NCBI GenBank assembly: GCA_903861305.1
Contig: CAIOTT010000056.1
Location: forward strand, 69,918 to 102,613
Direction of reading: 5' to 3'
Length of the DNA stretch: 32,696 nucleotides
Source: Candidatus Omnitrophota bacterium
GTDB taxonomy: Bacteria > Omnitrophota > Gorgyraeia > Zapsychrales > Fredricksoniimonadaceae
Position 1 is the first letter of the stretch. Each line of letters opens with the position of its first letter. Positions 1 through 10,100 of the stretch are shown here, in pieces. Both the position numbers and the translations under genes were made by a program. The notes beneath the pieces were generated by a model. It ran no database searches. It saw nothing but the letters and a program-made list of their open reading frames with translations, and was not told the origin of the DNA.

Positions 1-74
1 ACGGAACGGCGTGAGGAGCGGCGCTTCAACGACAAAAGCCTGCGCCCGCCGGACGATAGCCCATGAAGGATCGC
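1..74. other. Left-edge sequence downstream of the histidine kinase; no gene supported
   Basis: This stretch follows the TGA of the histidine kinase on the minus strand and runs off the window. One minus-strand frame stays open to the edge but has no ATG, and the ATG ending at base 64 opens only a 12-codon ORF. No hairpin followed by a T-run is visible, so the operon may continue past the edge. Confidence 0.3.
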
Positions 75-1289
75 TCATGGACCCTCAGCGGGTTTGGCAC
101 GCTCATCAGCAACGAGCGGTATCTTGACAGTGAATGTCGCGCCTTCCCCTGGCTTGCTCTCAACCAGGATCGTGCCGTGATGTTTTTCAATGATGCTGTG
201 GACCAGAGAAAGCCCAAGCCCCGTCCCCTGCCCCACGGTCTTGGTCGTAAAGAATGGCTCGAAGATCTTCGGCAAATGCTCCGGCTGTATCCCCATCCCG
301 CTGTCTTTAACCTCGGCATGGACATACCCTCCATGGACCAAAGTCCTGATCCAGATGACGCCATCCCCCTTGATGGCCTGCTCCGCGTTGGCGATAATGT
401 TCACGAACACCTGCAGCATCTGCTGTTCCGAGAAAGACACCGGCGGGAGGCTCCCGTATTCTTTGACCAGCTTGATCCTGTACTTGAGGGTGTTCTTGAG
501 GATCTGAAGGGCCCGGTCGATGCAAACATTCAGGTCACCCGGGACCCTGTTCTCTACAGCCGGATGAGCGAATATCTTCAGGTCCTGGATGATCTTCTTG
601 ATCTTTTCTGCCCCCTGGATGGTTTCCTTGATAAGGACGGGGCGATCCTCGAGGGTCCTGAAAAAACCATTCCCGGTCGCGATGTCCGCCGCAGATACGG
701 TCTTCAGGAACTCTTCCAGGAGATGTTCATAACTCTGCAGCGTGTAAAGATTGGAAAGGATATACGCGGTGGGATTATTGATCTCATGGGCGATACCGGC
801 CACAAGCCGCCCCAGGGATGCCATCTTTTCCGACTGGATCATACGCTCCTGGAAGGCCAGGAGCTGTTCATATGCCGCCTTGAGCTCGGCCGTGGCTTTC
901 TTCACGGCGGTGCTGTCACGGATGATCCCGACAATGAATTGATTGCCGGCCTGGTCGGTATAAAGGGACTTCTTCGTCACGATCGTCAGCGTGACGCCTT
1001 TGGCGTCGGTGAAAAACTCCTCGTTGCTGTTCACCACGCCATTTTGAAAGACCTCTTCATCCTTCCCCCAGAAAACATCCGCCTCTTCCCTGGGAAAGAA
1101 CTCATAATCCGACTTGCCCAAAAGCTCTTCCCTGGAACGCCCGACAAAACTGCACATCGCGTCATTGAGCAGGACCCAGCGGTGCTCGCGGTCCTTGACG
1201 AAAATAGGGTCCGCGACAGCGTTAATGATCGCGAAAAGATATTCCCTGGCGTCCCTGGTTTGCTGTTCATGCTCCGCATTCCCCGCCAT
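75..1289 (-). CDS. PAS-domain sensor histidine kinase, apparently soluble
   Basis: A two-component sensor kinase of 404 aa that should autophosphorylate on His and pass the phosphate to a response regulator, which is not in the window. A PAS domain spans about residues 15-127 and a short helical linker about 128-155. The dimerisation/phosphoacceptor box [17 protein letters not shown] follows, with the acceptor at His168. The ATPase domain has the N box NIIANAEQA (297-305), G1 DSGMGI (329-334), F box FEPFFTT (343-349) and G2 [11 protein letters not shown] (353-363). No membrane segment or signal peptide is seen, so the input is probably cytoplasmic. The start is well supported: a GAGGAGG ribosome site lies about 8 bases upstream of the ATG. 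It is the last gene of an operon with the CheX-like and GGDEF-EAL genes, 24 bases after the former. The ligand of the PAS domain cannot be told. Confidence 0.93.
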   Translation of the reverse strand: MAGNAEHEQQTRDAREYLFAIINAVADPIFVKDREHRWVLLNDAMCSFVGRSREELLGKSDYEFFPREEADVFWGKDEEVFQNGVVNSNEEFFTDAKGVTLTIVTKKSLYTDQAGNQFIVGIIRDSTAVKKATAELKAAYEQLLAFQERMIQSEKMASLGRLVAGIAHEINNPTAYILSNLYTLQSYEHLLEEFLKTVSAADIATGNGFFRTLEDRPVLIKETIQGAEKIKKIIQDLKIFAHPAVENRVPGDLNVCIDRALQILKNTLKYRIKLVKEYGSLPPVSFSEQQMLQVFVNIIANAEQAIKGDGVIWIRTLVHGGYVHAEVKDSGMGIQPEHLPKIFEPFFTTKTVGQGTGLGLSLVHSIIEKHHGTILVESKPGEGATFTVKIPLVADERAKPAEGP

Positions 1290-1297
1290 GTGTCACG

Positions 1298-1306
1298 CCT
1301 CCTCAC
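1298..1306 (-). promoter_or_regulatory. Strong Shine-Dalgarno of the histidine kinase
   Basis: On the minus strand GTGAGGAGG lies about 8 bases before the ATG ending at 1289. It is inside the 24-base gap after the CheX-like gene and fixes the start of the kinase. Confidence 0.75.
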
Positions 1307-1313
1307 AACGAAC

Positions 1314-1889
1314 CTACAGTGCGGTCCGCGGGACGGGCCCGATGCACGCCTCGACCACGACGCACTTCTGCTTCCAGAAGGAAAAAGAAATTTCCTGTTT
1401 CTTGAAAAGGTTGTAATCGAACAATACGCCTTCAGGAACGACATTCTTGTACGCAAGAGGGACCGAAAGGATAAGCTCGGCATACCCCAGCGCCTTGAGC
1501 TCGTTCTTGACATTGCCGCCCAGGATCCCGGTGAACTCCCCCACGACGCTTAGGACGGTCAGCTCGTCTTCCGCCTCCCGCGCGGAGCGGCCGAGCGCCT
1601 TGACAAGTTTCTCCGCGATATCCTCTTTCACGTACATGACAAAAGTCCCGACGGGAAATTTCTCGTCGGAGTCCTTTTGCGTCAGGTAATAATTGATAAC
1701 GCCGATGTAGGCCTGGCCGTTGAACTTGTCCATGGGGAAAAGGCGCATATTCCCGTTGTACTCGATGATATCCTTCTCTTCAACGACGGGCTCGGCGGAG
1801 AAATCAACGTGGCACAACTGCCTGAAGGTATCTTCCACCACCCGGGTGGCCGCCGTCTCAATGACCTGTTTTTCAATAGGCCTGGCCAT
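1314..1889 (-). CDS. CheX/CheC-like protein with an altered active-site motif
   Basis: A 191-aa soluble protein that looks like a CheX-type chemotaxis phosphatase domain. Members of this family normally dephosphorylate CheY-like receivers using an E-x-x-N motif on a helix. The helix is seen here as VLSVVGEFTGILGGNVKNEL (about 112-131), followed by the expected Gly-rich turn. Glu118 is kept, but the position of the catalytic Asn is Gly121, so phosphatase activity is doubtful. The gene starts 3 bases after the stop of the GGDEF-EAL gene and is followed closely by a histidine kinase, so the three are probably co-translated and act in one pathway. It may be a binding adaptor for a phosphorylated receiver. 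The family call rests on motif and length only; a distant DUF family remains possible. Confidence 0.5.
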   Translation of the reverse strand: MARPIEKQVIETAATRVVEDTFRQLCHVDFSAEPVVEEKDIIEYNGNMRLFPMDKFNGQAYIGVINYYLTQKDSDEKFPVGTFVMYVKEDIAEKLVKALGRSAREAEDELTVLSVVGEFTGILGGNVKNELKALGYAELILSVPLAYKNVVPEGVLFDYNLFKKQEISFSFWKQKCVVVEACIGPVPRTAL

Positions 1890-1892
1890 GGA

Positions 1893-3818
1893 TCAGGCCG
1901 CCCTGCGCATACTGTCCAGGAAAGGAAAAACTTCATCTTCCGGCATGGGGCGGCTCAGGAAGAAACCCTGGTAGTAGTCGCAATTATTGCTGAACAGTGT
2001 CTGGCGCTGCAGGTCGCTCTCCACGCCTTCGGCCACGACGCTCAGGTTGAGCTTGTGGGCGAGTTCGATGATCGCGTGGATCATGGCATTCTCTTCACTC
2101 TCCTTGGCGATCTCCTTGATAAAAAGACGGTCGATCTTCAGGTTGGCGATAGGCAAACGCTGCAAATGGACCAGCGATGAATACCCGGTCCCGAAATCAT
2201 CCAGGGAGACCTGGACCCCCAAAGCCCGGATGTCATTGAGGATCTTGACGGCCGTCTCAAATGAATCGATCAAAAGGCTTTCGGTGATCTCGACCTCAAG
2301 GCAGCGTGAAGGCAGTCCGCTGACCTCAAGCGCGCGTTTGATGCTCTCGACGATGTCCCCGCGCCGCAGTTGGGCCACGGAAATGTTGACCGAAATGATC
2401 ATGTCGCCGTAACCGGCCTCCAGGATCTTTTTATTGAACCGGCACGCATGCTCAAGGACCCATTCTCCGATAGGAATGATGAGCCCTGTTTCTTCCGCGA
2501 TGGGAATGAACTCGTCAGGGAACACCAGCCCGCCCTCGACCTTGAACCAGCGCAGAAGCGCCTCAAAGCCGCGGACTTTGCCGTCTTTCATGCTGACAAT
2601 GGGCTGATAAAATATAAGGAACTCGTCCTTGTCGATGGCCTCGCGCAGGCCATGCTCGACCTGCATCCGGCTGACCGCCTGCCTGTTCATCACATGGTCA
2701 AAGAAGCAGAACTGGTTGCGCCCGGAGCCCTTTGCCGCGTACATGGCCGTATCCGCGTTCTTGAGGATATCTTCAAGCGTCTCTCCATCATGCGGGAATA
2801 CCGCGATGCCGATGCTCGCCGTGATGAACAGGCTGTTGCCCGATACCACGCGCGGGACATTAAGCTGTTCACGGATACGGTCCGCGGTGTAGCGGGCTTC
2901 CTCGCCATTCGCAAGGTCGGTCAGAAGGACAATGAACTCATCCCCGCCCAGGCGCGCCATGAGGTCCGTTTCGCGGATGCATCCCGCCAGTTTCAAGGCG
3001 GTATCCTTCAGAAGCTCATCACCCACCGAATGCCCCAGGGTGTCATTTACGCTCTTGAAATGGTCCAGATCCACGAAAAGTACAGCGCACTGCATCCCGG
3101 AGCGCCTGGCATGGGCGATCCCCAGGTTCGCTTTCTCAAGGAACAACGTGCGGTTCGGCAGCGCGGTGAGCGTGTCGTAATGCGCCATGGTGAGAAGTTT
3201 GTTCTCAAGGATCTTGCGTTCCGTGATGTCCCTGCCAATGCCCACAAGGCCGCTCACATTGCCCTCCTCATCCCTGAGAGGTATCTTGGATGTCAGCAGC
3301 CAACGCTTGCTGCCCGAAGAATTTTCGACATACTCTTCGCGGCTGATCACAGCGGCACCCTTGCTCAGCACATTATGGTCGTCCTTGATGTACTGTTCAG
3401 CAAGGTGCCGCGGGTAGATCTGCGCGTCGGTCTTGCCGATCACATCAGACTCGGAGGCCACTCCCATGAAATCAAGGTCCGCGCGGTTGGTGAGTATCTT
3501 CCTGCCCTCCGCATCCTTGACATAAACGCTGTCCGGAAGGTTGTTGACCAGGGTGCGCAAAAAACTGTACTGTTTGGATTCGTTGCGGGCAATGACCCTC
3601 ATCGCGTTGCGGATCAGCAAATAAAGGAGGACCACGGTCAAACCGATAAAACACACATCCTTGAAGGCGGGGAACCTGCGGATCAAGTCGCTATTGCCGA
3701 AGTTCTTCCATAAGAGAGCATCCGAAAATAATAACCAGAGCGTCGCGACCACCGCGTAGATCAGGCTGATGGCCAGCGAAAGGAGCACCGCCAGGGACTT
3801 AATGTTAATTTTCTTCAT
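1893..3818 (-). CDS. Membrane PAS-GGDEF-EAL protein (c-di-GMP synthesis/breakdown)
   Basis: This predicted inner-membrane enzyme makes and/or degrades cyclic di-GMP. Two membrane helices lie at about 9-31 and 54-72, with a short loop between them. A PAS domain follows (about 86-200), ending in the usual DITERK linker. The diguanylate cyclase domain has intact GGDEF (291-295) and an inhibitory I-site RETD (282-285) at the canonical five-residue spacing. The EAL domain (about 390-635) keeps EAL (419-421), SVNIS, EITES, DDFGTGYSS, KIDR, AEGVE and QGFFLSRP, so both halves look catalytically competent. I chose ATG at 3818 (641 aa); the track starts at an in-frame TTG nine bases earlier. It heads an operon with the CheX-like and kinase genes. 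Which activity dominates cannot be read from sequence. Confidence 0.93.
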   Translation of the reverse strand: MKKINIKSLAVLLSLAISLIYAVVATLWLLFSDALLWKNFGNSDLIRRFPAFKDVCFIGLTVVLLYLLIRNAMRVIARNESKQYSFLRTLVNNLPDSVYVKDAEGRKILTNRADLDFMGVASESDVIGKTDAQIYPRHLAEQYIKDDHNVLSKGAAVISREEYVENSSGSKRWLLTSKIPLRDEEGNVSGLVGIGRDITERKILENKLLTMAHYDTLTALPNRTLFLEKANLGIAHARRSGMQCAVLFVDLDHFKSVNDTLGHSVGDELLKDTALKLAGCIRETDLMARLGGDEFIVLLTDLANGEEARYTADRIREQLNVPRVVSGNSLFITASIGIAVFPHDGETLEDILKNADTAMYAAKGSGRNQFCFFDHVMNRQAVSRMQVEHGLREAIDKDEFLIFYQPIVSMKDGKVRGFEALLRWFKVEGGLVFPDEFIPIAEETGLIIPIGEWVLEHACRFNKKILEAGYGDMIISVNISVAQLRRGDIVESIKRALEVSGLPSRCLEVEITESLLIDSFETAVKILNDIRALGVQVSLDDFGTGYSSLVHLQRLPIANLKIDRLFIKEIAKESEENAMIHAIIELAHKLNLSVVAEGVESDLQRQTLFSNNCDYYQGFFLSRPMPEDEVFPFLDSMRRAA

Positions 3819-3867
3819 TACTATCAATTCTCTATAATGTTACGTATATTCTTCATGAAATAATAAT

Positions 3868-3903
3868 TTAAATCATAATACGCCATTAACAATAAAGGCG
3901 CAA
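3868..3903 (-). promoter_or_regulatory. Candidate promoter of the GGDEF-EAL operon
   Basis: The gap between giant gene 1 and the GGDEF-EAL gene is markedly AT-rich. On the minus strand TATTAT (3875-3880) resembles a -10 box, with a weak -35 TTGCGC (3898-3903) 17 bases upstream. The -35 lies in the putative terminator stem and matches poorly, so this is a suggestion only. Confidence 0.25.
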
Positions 3904-3932
3904 GGATTTCTGACGTCCTTTTCAGAGGCGCC
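3890..3932 (-). terminator. Possible terminator after giant gene 1
   Basis: Directly after the TAG of giant gene 1, the minus strand can pair GGCGC...AAGGA with TCCTT-GCGCC around a 9-base loop. A 7-base bulge sits on one side. The hairpin is followed by TTTATTGTT. The bulge and short T-run make it a weak intrinsic terminator. Confidence 0.4.
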
Positions 3933-4129
3933 TACTTGCCCGCGCTCACCGGCAACAGCCCAAGGAATTCGGAAATGTCCTTCAGCGGTTCCATGCCGAT
4001 GATCACAGGCCTGATCCCGTCCGCGCCATCCAGCTTGTGCAAGGCGTCGGGAACGAACTGGAACACCGCACCCTGGCCGGCGTCGCGCGACTCAACCGCC
4101 TGCATGCCGGGGCCGAGGTCAATGCCTCC
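3932..4129 (-). other. Conserved C-terminal tail of giant protein 1
   Basis: The last 65 codons begin GGIDLG and end in a segment with GIRPVIIGMEPL. The tail lines up with the last 62 residues of giant protein 2: GGI[DN]L, then RD-x-G-x-G, then a G[IL]xPxI-xx-x-P block. It may be a sorting or anchoring domain; that role is inferred only from its position in two exported proteins with different middles. Confidence 0.6.
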
Positions 4130-7100
4130 GGGAACAGCAGCATGGTCTAGATCCATGCCTGCAGAAGTCGCCACCTTCCCTGGATCTTTTATCTTTCCAT
4201 TACGAACAAGGGCCTCCCTTTTTTTGTTCCACAAAACCATTGCAACCTGAGCAAAGACTTCATCCGGGCTCTTCCCGGACTGTATGGCATATTGAACCAG
4301 TATTTTGCCATCAAGTTCCTTCAGTTCCCAGGCATCCTTTGCCATCAGCTCTTTAATAAGGCTTTGGACTTTTTCAAACACATTCGCTTCGATGACACGG
4401 GAAATATCATGGGTGTCAAAAATACCCTGTTGGCGCAAAATATCTATCTGCGGGAAGTCGCTGTCAGGGTCAATGTGAACCGCCTTCAGGCCGGCAGGGA
4501 CAGCCTGCGCTGAAAACTTTACAGGCGAAGGCCGGACGAGCGGCTCAACAACTTTCTTGCGACGATCAGTTTTCTTCTCTCTGGAGGCTGTGATCACAGC
4601 TTGCACTTTCTTATCCAGATACTGCTTTGCATTGTTAAAACGCTCCTTTTCAACAAGACCTGACCTGCGGGCATATTTCATCAGTACCTGGCTATCAGCG
4701 ACTGATAACTTGTACCCCTCAAGCTCCAATTGACGTACAAGAACCTGGGCCCTCTCAATTCGCCCGTTACCGAGCAAAAGATTGTAAAAATCAGCACTAT
4801 CAAAGATCTGCTGCCCCAGGAACCATTCAACATACCCGGGCATATTTTTCCTGAACGTATTTCCAAAGGATATGGCCAGCACAGCGGCTCGATGCGGCGT
4901 AAAGATCGCCTCGCCTGAGTTTTTTCTGTACATCAAAAAATCCAGCAGGGACATGGCCCGTTCATAGCGATCATCTTTTTTAGCGATGGCATTAGCCTCG
5001 CTCTCTTCCAGCATTTTCTCACCATCCCAGCGCATGCGCAACAATTGCCGGGAAAAAACATCTTTATCCCATGAGTCGGACACAAGAGTTTTCAAAAAGT
5101 CCATCACATCCGTCGAACGCCCAGCTTCCCCGGGCGCGATGGTCAGCTTTTGCCCGAGAGACAGGACGATATCCCTGTTGGTCAGCGTGACGGCCGTCAT
5201 CTTCGAGGCATTCCTTACCGTTGAACTAAAGAATTTCCGGTACTGCATCAATTGTTTATAAGTGTACGGGGACAGCTTCCGCTTTTTAGTCTTCAAACTA
5301 TCGATCAGGGCCATGACCTGTTCGATCGTTCCCAGCTGGACAAGATTAAAGAACTTCGTGGCGTCTATATCGTTCTGGCCCAGGAACCAGCTCACCTGGC
5401 CGGCGACCTTCCCCCTCCTGTACCTGCCCAGCAATCTCGCCAGCGTAGCGGCCCTGGGAATATCAAAAAGCGGCCGGCCTTCCTTGTTCTTGTAATTCAA
5501 AAGTTCCATGAAAAAAAGGACCCGGGCGTAACCATCTTTTTTCTTCGCAAGCCTGCCGGCGGCGGGCTCCTCCCAAACCTTGTCCCCATTGAAGCGCAGG
5601 CGCGACAATTGCACCCTGAAAGGTTCACCGCGTGACGTCTTTTCAAAGTTTTTTAGGTAAACCCGGACAAGATCATCTCCCGAATTCCCGTCGATGGTCA
5701 AGCCCTCCGGGACCGTGACAGTAGCAACAGAAGCCTCAGCGGCATCGGTGTTGAAGCGGTCAAGTGCCACAGGCCCGGGTGGATCTGTTATCAATCCGCG
5801 GCGAACAAGATCCTCTCTTTTGTTCTTCCACAATTCTGCATCGATCCGCACAACCATATCATCCAAACGCAGATCTGAGCGTGTGGCATACTCTGTCAAT
5901 ATTTTACCGTTAAGCTCAGTAAGCTTCCAGACGTACACCACCTCCTCTTTCTCTTCGTCTTTACCTTTATTTTTATCTCTATCTTCATCCTTGTTCTTCG
6001 TCAGCTTGTTCAAGAGCCACTGGACTTCTTCAAAAACATTCCCCGCGACGATACGGGAAATATCATGGCCGTCAAAAATACCCAGTTGGCGCAGCGCCAC
6101 CATCTGCGAACGATAAGATCTCTTCTTGCTCATATACGATTTCCCGGCCAACAGGACAGCGTCATCAAGGTCAAAAAGCGGCCGGCCCTGCTTGTCCTTA
6201 TATGTCAAAAGTTCTGCCAGAAAAACAACACGCGCGTATCGGCCCGGCGACATCAGGACCTTTTTAACCCCTCTCGCCTCAACCACCCTTTTCCCGCCGA
6301 ATTCCATGCGTGCCAATTGCCGCGCAAAGGCCTGCTCATCCCCGGAAGTTCCTGCGAGCTCTTTCAAGAAGTCCGCAGGAGCACCAATGTCCGGACTGAT
6401 GATGACCGGCGCTGCGCCTGCCACGATCGCCGGGAACGGGTACGCACCAACCGCCTTCTGAACGGATCTGACGACCAACGTCCTGGTCAGCTGATCTCCA
6501 GGGCGCTTGCCCCTGCCTTCAGCCGGGGTCATTTTTCCTGCGGACCGATCGACCCGGCGCGCACCGGGAGAAGCCTTCCGTTCTTCCAATTCCTTCTTGA
6601 TCGCATTGATATATATCCCTTTGCCCGCACCGCCATACGGCTTTCTGGCATACTTGATCAATACTTTGCCGTCAAAAGGCGGCCGCCATCCTTCCTTCCT
6701 CAACTTTTGAATATAACCTTTGATCTTTCCGAGTAACGATTCGACAAAAATATTAAAAATATCATCGGCATCAACAATACCCTGCTCCTTGAGCCAGGGC
6801 ACATTCGCTACAACACCCGCCCTGGTCTTCGTCCCCAAAAACGTGGCCAACGTCACCACCTGATAATAATCCAGGAGAGGCCCGCCCTGATCATCCTTGA
6901 ATGTTGAAAGTTCGACCAAGGAAAGGGCCCGCTCATAACGATCAGGTTTCTGCGCGATCTCTTTCGCTATATCGAGCCTCAACGGGATCCCCTGCAGGCT
7001 TATCCGCAGCAACTGCCCTGCAAATGCCCCCTCATCCTTGATCTTTTTCAGGCTCTGCCAAAAAGCCCGGACATCACCCACTTCACCATCTGCCTGCGGT

Positions 7101-10100
7101 TCAACTGAAACCCATTCAGGAAGCTCTGCGACAGGATCTTTTTGCGCCAAAAGCTCCTTCCTTACGCGCTGCAAACATTCCCGGTCCGTAAGCTTGCGGT
7201 CCGCGGCATATTTGATCAACACCTTGCCCTCGACATCAACCCATGGCTGGCCGCCATTCTTCAAAGCATCCACCAGCGATCTGATCCTTTTATACAGCCG
7301 CCCCCTGAAGATACGGTAGATATCATTGCCATCGAAGAGGCCCTGCGCGGCCAGCCAGCCTGTGCGGGCCGGCGCCCACCGCCTGAAATTGGCCCCGTAC
7401 CTTCTGGCCAATGTCAGGGCCTGGGAAAAACTAAAAAGCGGCCGGCCGGCTTTATCCCGATATGCCCAAAGTTCGATCAAAAATACGGCCCGCGCGTACC
7501 GGTCGTCTTCCCTGGAAATTTCCTCCGCGGCTTTTTGTTTCACGCCGGCCCCATGAAAACTGATCCGCTGCAACTGCCGTGCGAACTCATCTTTATCGTC
7601 GATCTTTTGAAGCTGCTTCATAAAACCCGGAACATCCACATCGCCGCTGCCGGCCTCCGGGGTGATGGAGACCCCTTCAGGAGCAAATTTGACCGGAACT
7701 TCTTTCTTTTCCAGTTCAGCCCTCAAGTTGTTTAGCCAGGCTCCGTCTTTGGGCACCCACATGACGGCATATTTCAACAATATCTTGCCATCGAGCACCG
7801 GCGCTTCCCGGCCGCTCTGCATCAATTGCTCGATCATGAACCGGATCTTGACCACCAACCTGTTCTTCAAAATGTAAGAGATATCGCTGCCGTCAAAAAT
7901 ATCCTGCTCCATCAGCCATTGCAGACGCGACCGGACCTGGCTTCTTCCCCGCGGGCCGGACGACCCGGCGATCGTCACGGCTTGTTCAGGATCGAACAGA
8001 GGCAGGCCCTGCACATTCACGTATGTCAAAAGTTCAACCACAAAAAGCGCCTGCGCGTACCGATCGCCGCTTCGGGCGATCTCTTTGGCCGCCACAGGAC
8101 CGATGGGCCTCCCCTGCGACATGAGGCGTGCCAACTGCCGGGTAAAGACCTCTTCGTCGTCGGTCTCTTTAAGATCTCTAAGAAAATCCGCAACAGCAAC
8201 CTCCTCATTCCCTGCGGCAGGCCCGACGGAGATCCACCGGGGAATACCCGTAACGAAAGCTTCTATCGCCTCAAGTTCGGTCCGGATCCTTTTTATCCGC
8301 TCGGCGTCTATCCGCCCCGGCATCATGGCATGCTTGATCAGCATTTTACTGTCGGGCCCTCGCACTTCCGGCACAGCCTGGCTTAACCCTGCCATAAGGA
8401 GCTCGATCTTCAGGAATATCGTGTTTTTGATAATATAATAAATGTCGTCGCTGTCGAAGATGCCCTGCTTCAGCAGCCAGTTTATACGCCATAACGCCTG
8501 TTCTCTCACATTCAAGCCGGGTGATCCGGCCAATGACATGATCTGATCAAGCGTAAAAAGTAGCTGGCCATTCTCATCCTGGTATGTCAACAGTGCGATC
8601 ACGAAAAGGACCCGCGCGTACCGGTCAGGTTCCCGGGTGATCTTTGCCCATGCATTATGGTCCAGGGCTTGCCCCCGGAATTTGATGCGCCGCAATTCCT
8701 TCAGCAGAACGCCCTCCTGAACTTCTTTCAGCCCTTTCAAATATTCTCCTACATCAACGGGCTTGCCATCATCGCCCGCATCAACAGCCAGCCCTTGCGG
8801 AAAACTTGTGGACATTTCGTTACTCTTGAGCTTTTCCTTGATCCACTCCCACGGGTCATTGCCAAAAGCCCCCTGGTTGCTCATGTACGCCATCAATCTG
8901 ATGCCGTCCACCCGAGAAAGCCGGTATCCTTCACGGGACAGGTCATCGATCAGCGCCCTGGCCCTTTCCAGCCAGCTCCTGGCCAGGAGCGTATAAAACT
9001 GCCGGTCATCAAGGACTGTCTGGCCCAGGAACCAGTTGACCTGTCCGGGCAGCTGCATCCTGTTGCTGCGCTCCAAAGAATTTGCCAGCACGCGCGCGCG
9101 TGAAAGATCGAACAGGGGCTCGCCTTCGTTGTTCCTGTAATTTAAAAGTTCCATCAATACAAGGACCCGTGCATACCGGTCTTTCTTGACGGCAAGCCTG
9201 CCTGCGGCCTGCGGATCCCAGACAACTTCCCCCTGGAACCTCATGCGCGGCAATTGTCCTTCAAAAAAGCTTTCTCTCCCGGCCTGTCCAAGTCTTTGCA
9301 GGAAGTCCCGCGCATCCTCCATGCCTCTGCCATTTTCCGGATCGATGGTCAACCCTGCGGGGATCGTTATGCCGACAACAGAAGCTTCGGCGGCATCGGC
9401 ATCCGCTCTTTCGGGGGTCAGGCGTCCAGAGGGATCTTTTATCTCGTTGCGGTGAACTAAGGCATCTTTCTTCCTCGCCCACAATGCCGCATCGATAGCC
9501 CGCGCCATCTCCGTCAGGAGCAACTCTGGCCTGACGGCATACGTGAGCAATACCTTGCTGTCAAGCTCCGCCAATTTCCAGACATATACTTTCTCCTTAT
9601 CCACCGTCAATTTGTTAACAAGCCATTGGACCTCTTCAAACACTCCTTCAGCGAGGATACGATAAATATCATGGCCGTCAAAAATACCCTGTTGCAGCAA
9701 GAGATTGATCTGCCAATGGTAATCCTTCTTCTTCGTCACGGACAATTTTCCGGCTAATACAACAGCGGCCTGAAGACCAAATAAGGGTTGACCCCCGTCA
9801 TTCTTACGCATCAAAAGTTCTACCAAAAAAAGTGTCCGCGCGAATCGGGCCGCCGGCTTGACCAGCGCCACAGCGTTCCGTTCATCCGCGACCCTTTTCC
9901 CGGCGAATGTGATACGCGCGAACTGCCGCGCGAAAACTTCCTCATCGCCGGAAGCGGCCTTAAGTATTGCCAGGAACTCCTGCGGGATGCCATCTTTCGG
10001 GCTAATATTGACCGGGGCTAAACCAGGGGGGATCCGGGCAAGAATACCCCTGAGAGGCGCCTCGTTCTCCTCAAGGGCCTTTTGCTTCTCAAGCACTTTT

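Noticed and set aside
26-364. 112-aa minus-strand ORF overlapping the kinase end
   Set aside because: Different frame inside the ATPase domain of the kinase; Arg/Ser-rich shadow sequence without motifs.
63-1553. 496-aa plus-strand ORF
   Set aside because: It is antisense to the histidine kinase and CheX-like genes. Its protein has no recognisable motif, and it is open only because of the codon bias of the real genes.
2370-3713. 447-aa plus-strand ORF
   Set aside because: Shadow of the GGDEF-EAL gene, whose motifs are all intact on the minus strand.
7800-8000. IFDGHDIY-type segments as EF-hand or dockerin calcium sites
   Set aside because: The spacing of acidic residues does not fit the DxDxDG calcium loop, and the segment lies in a helix-like context.
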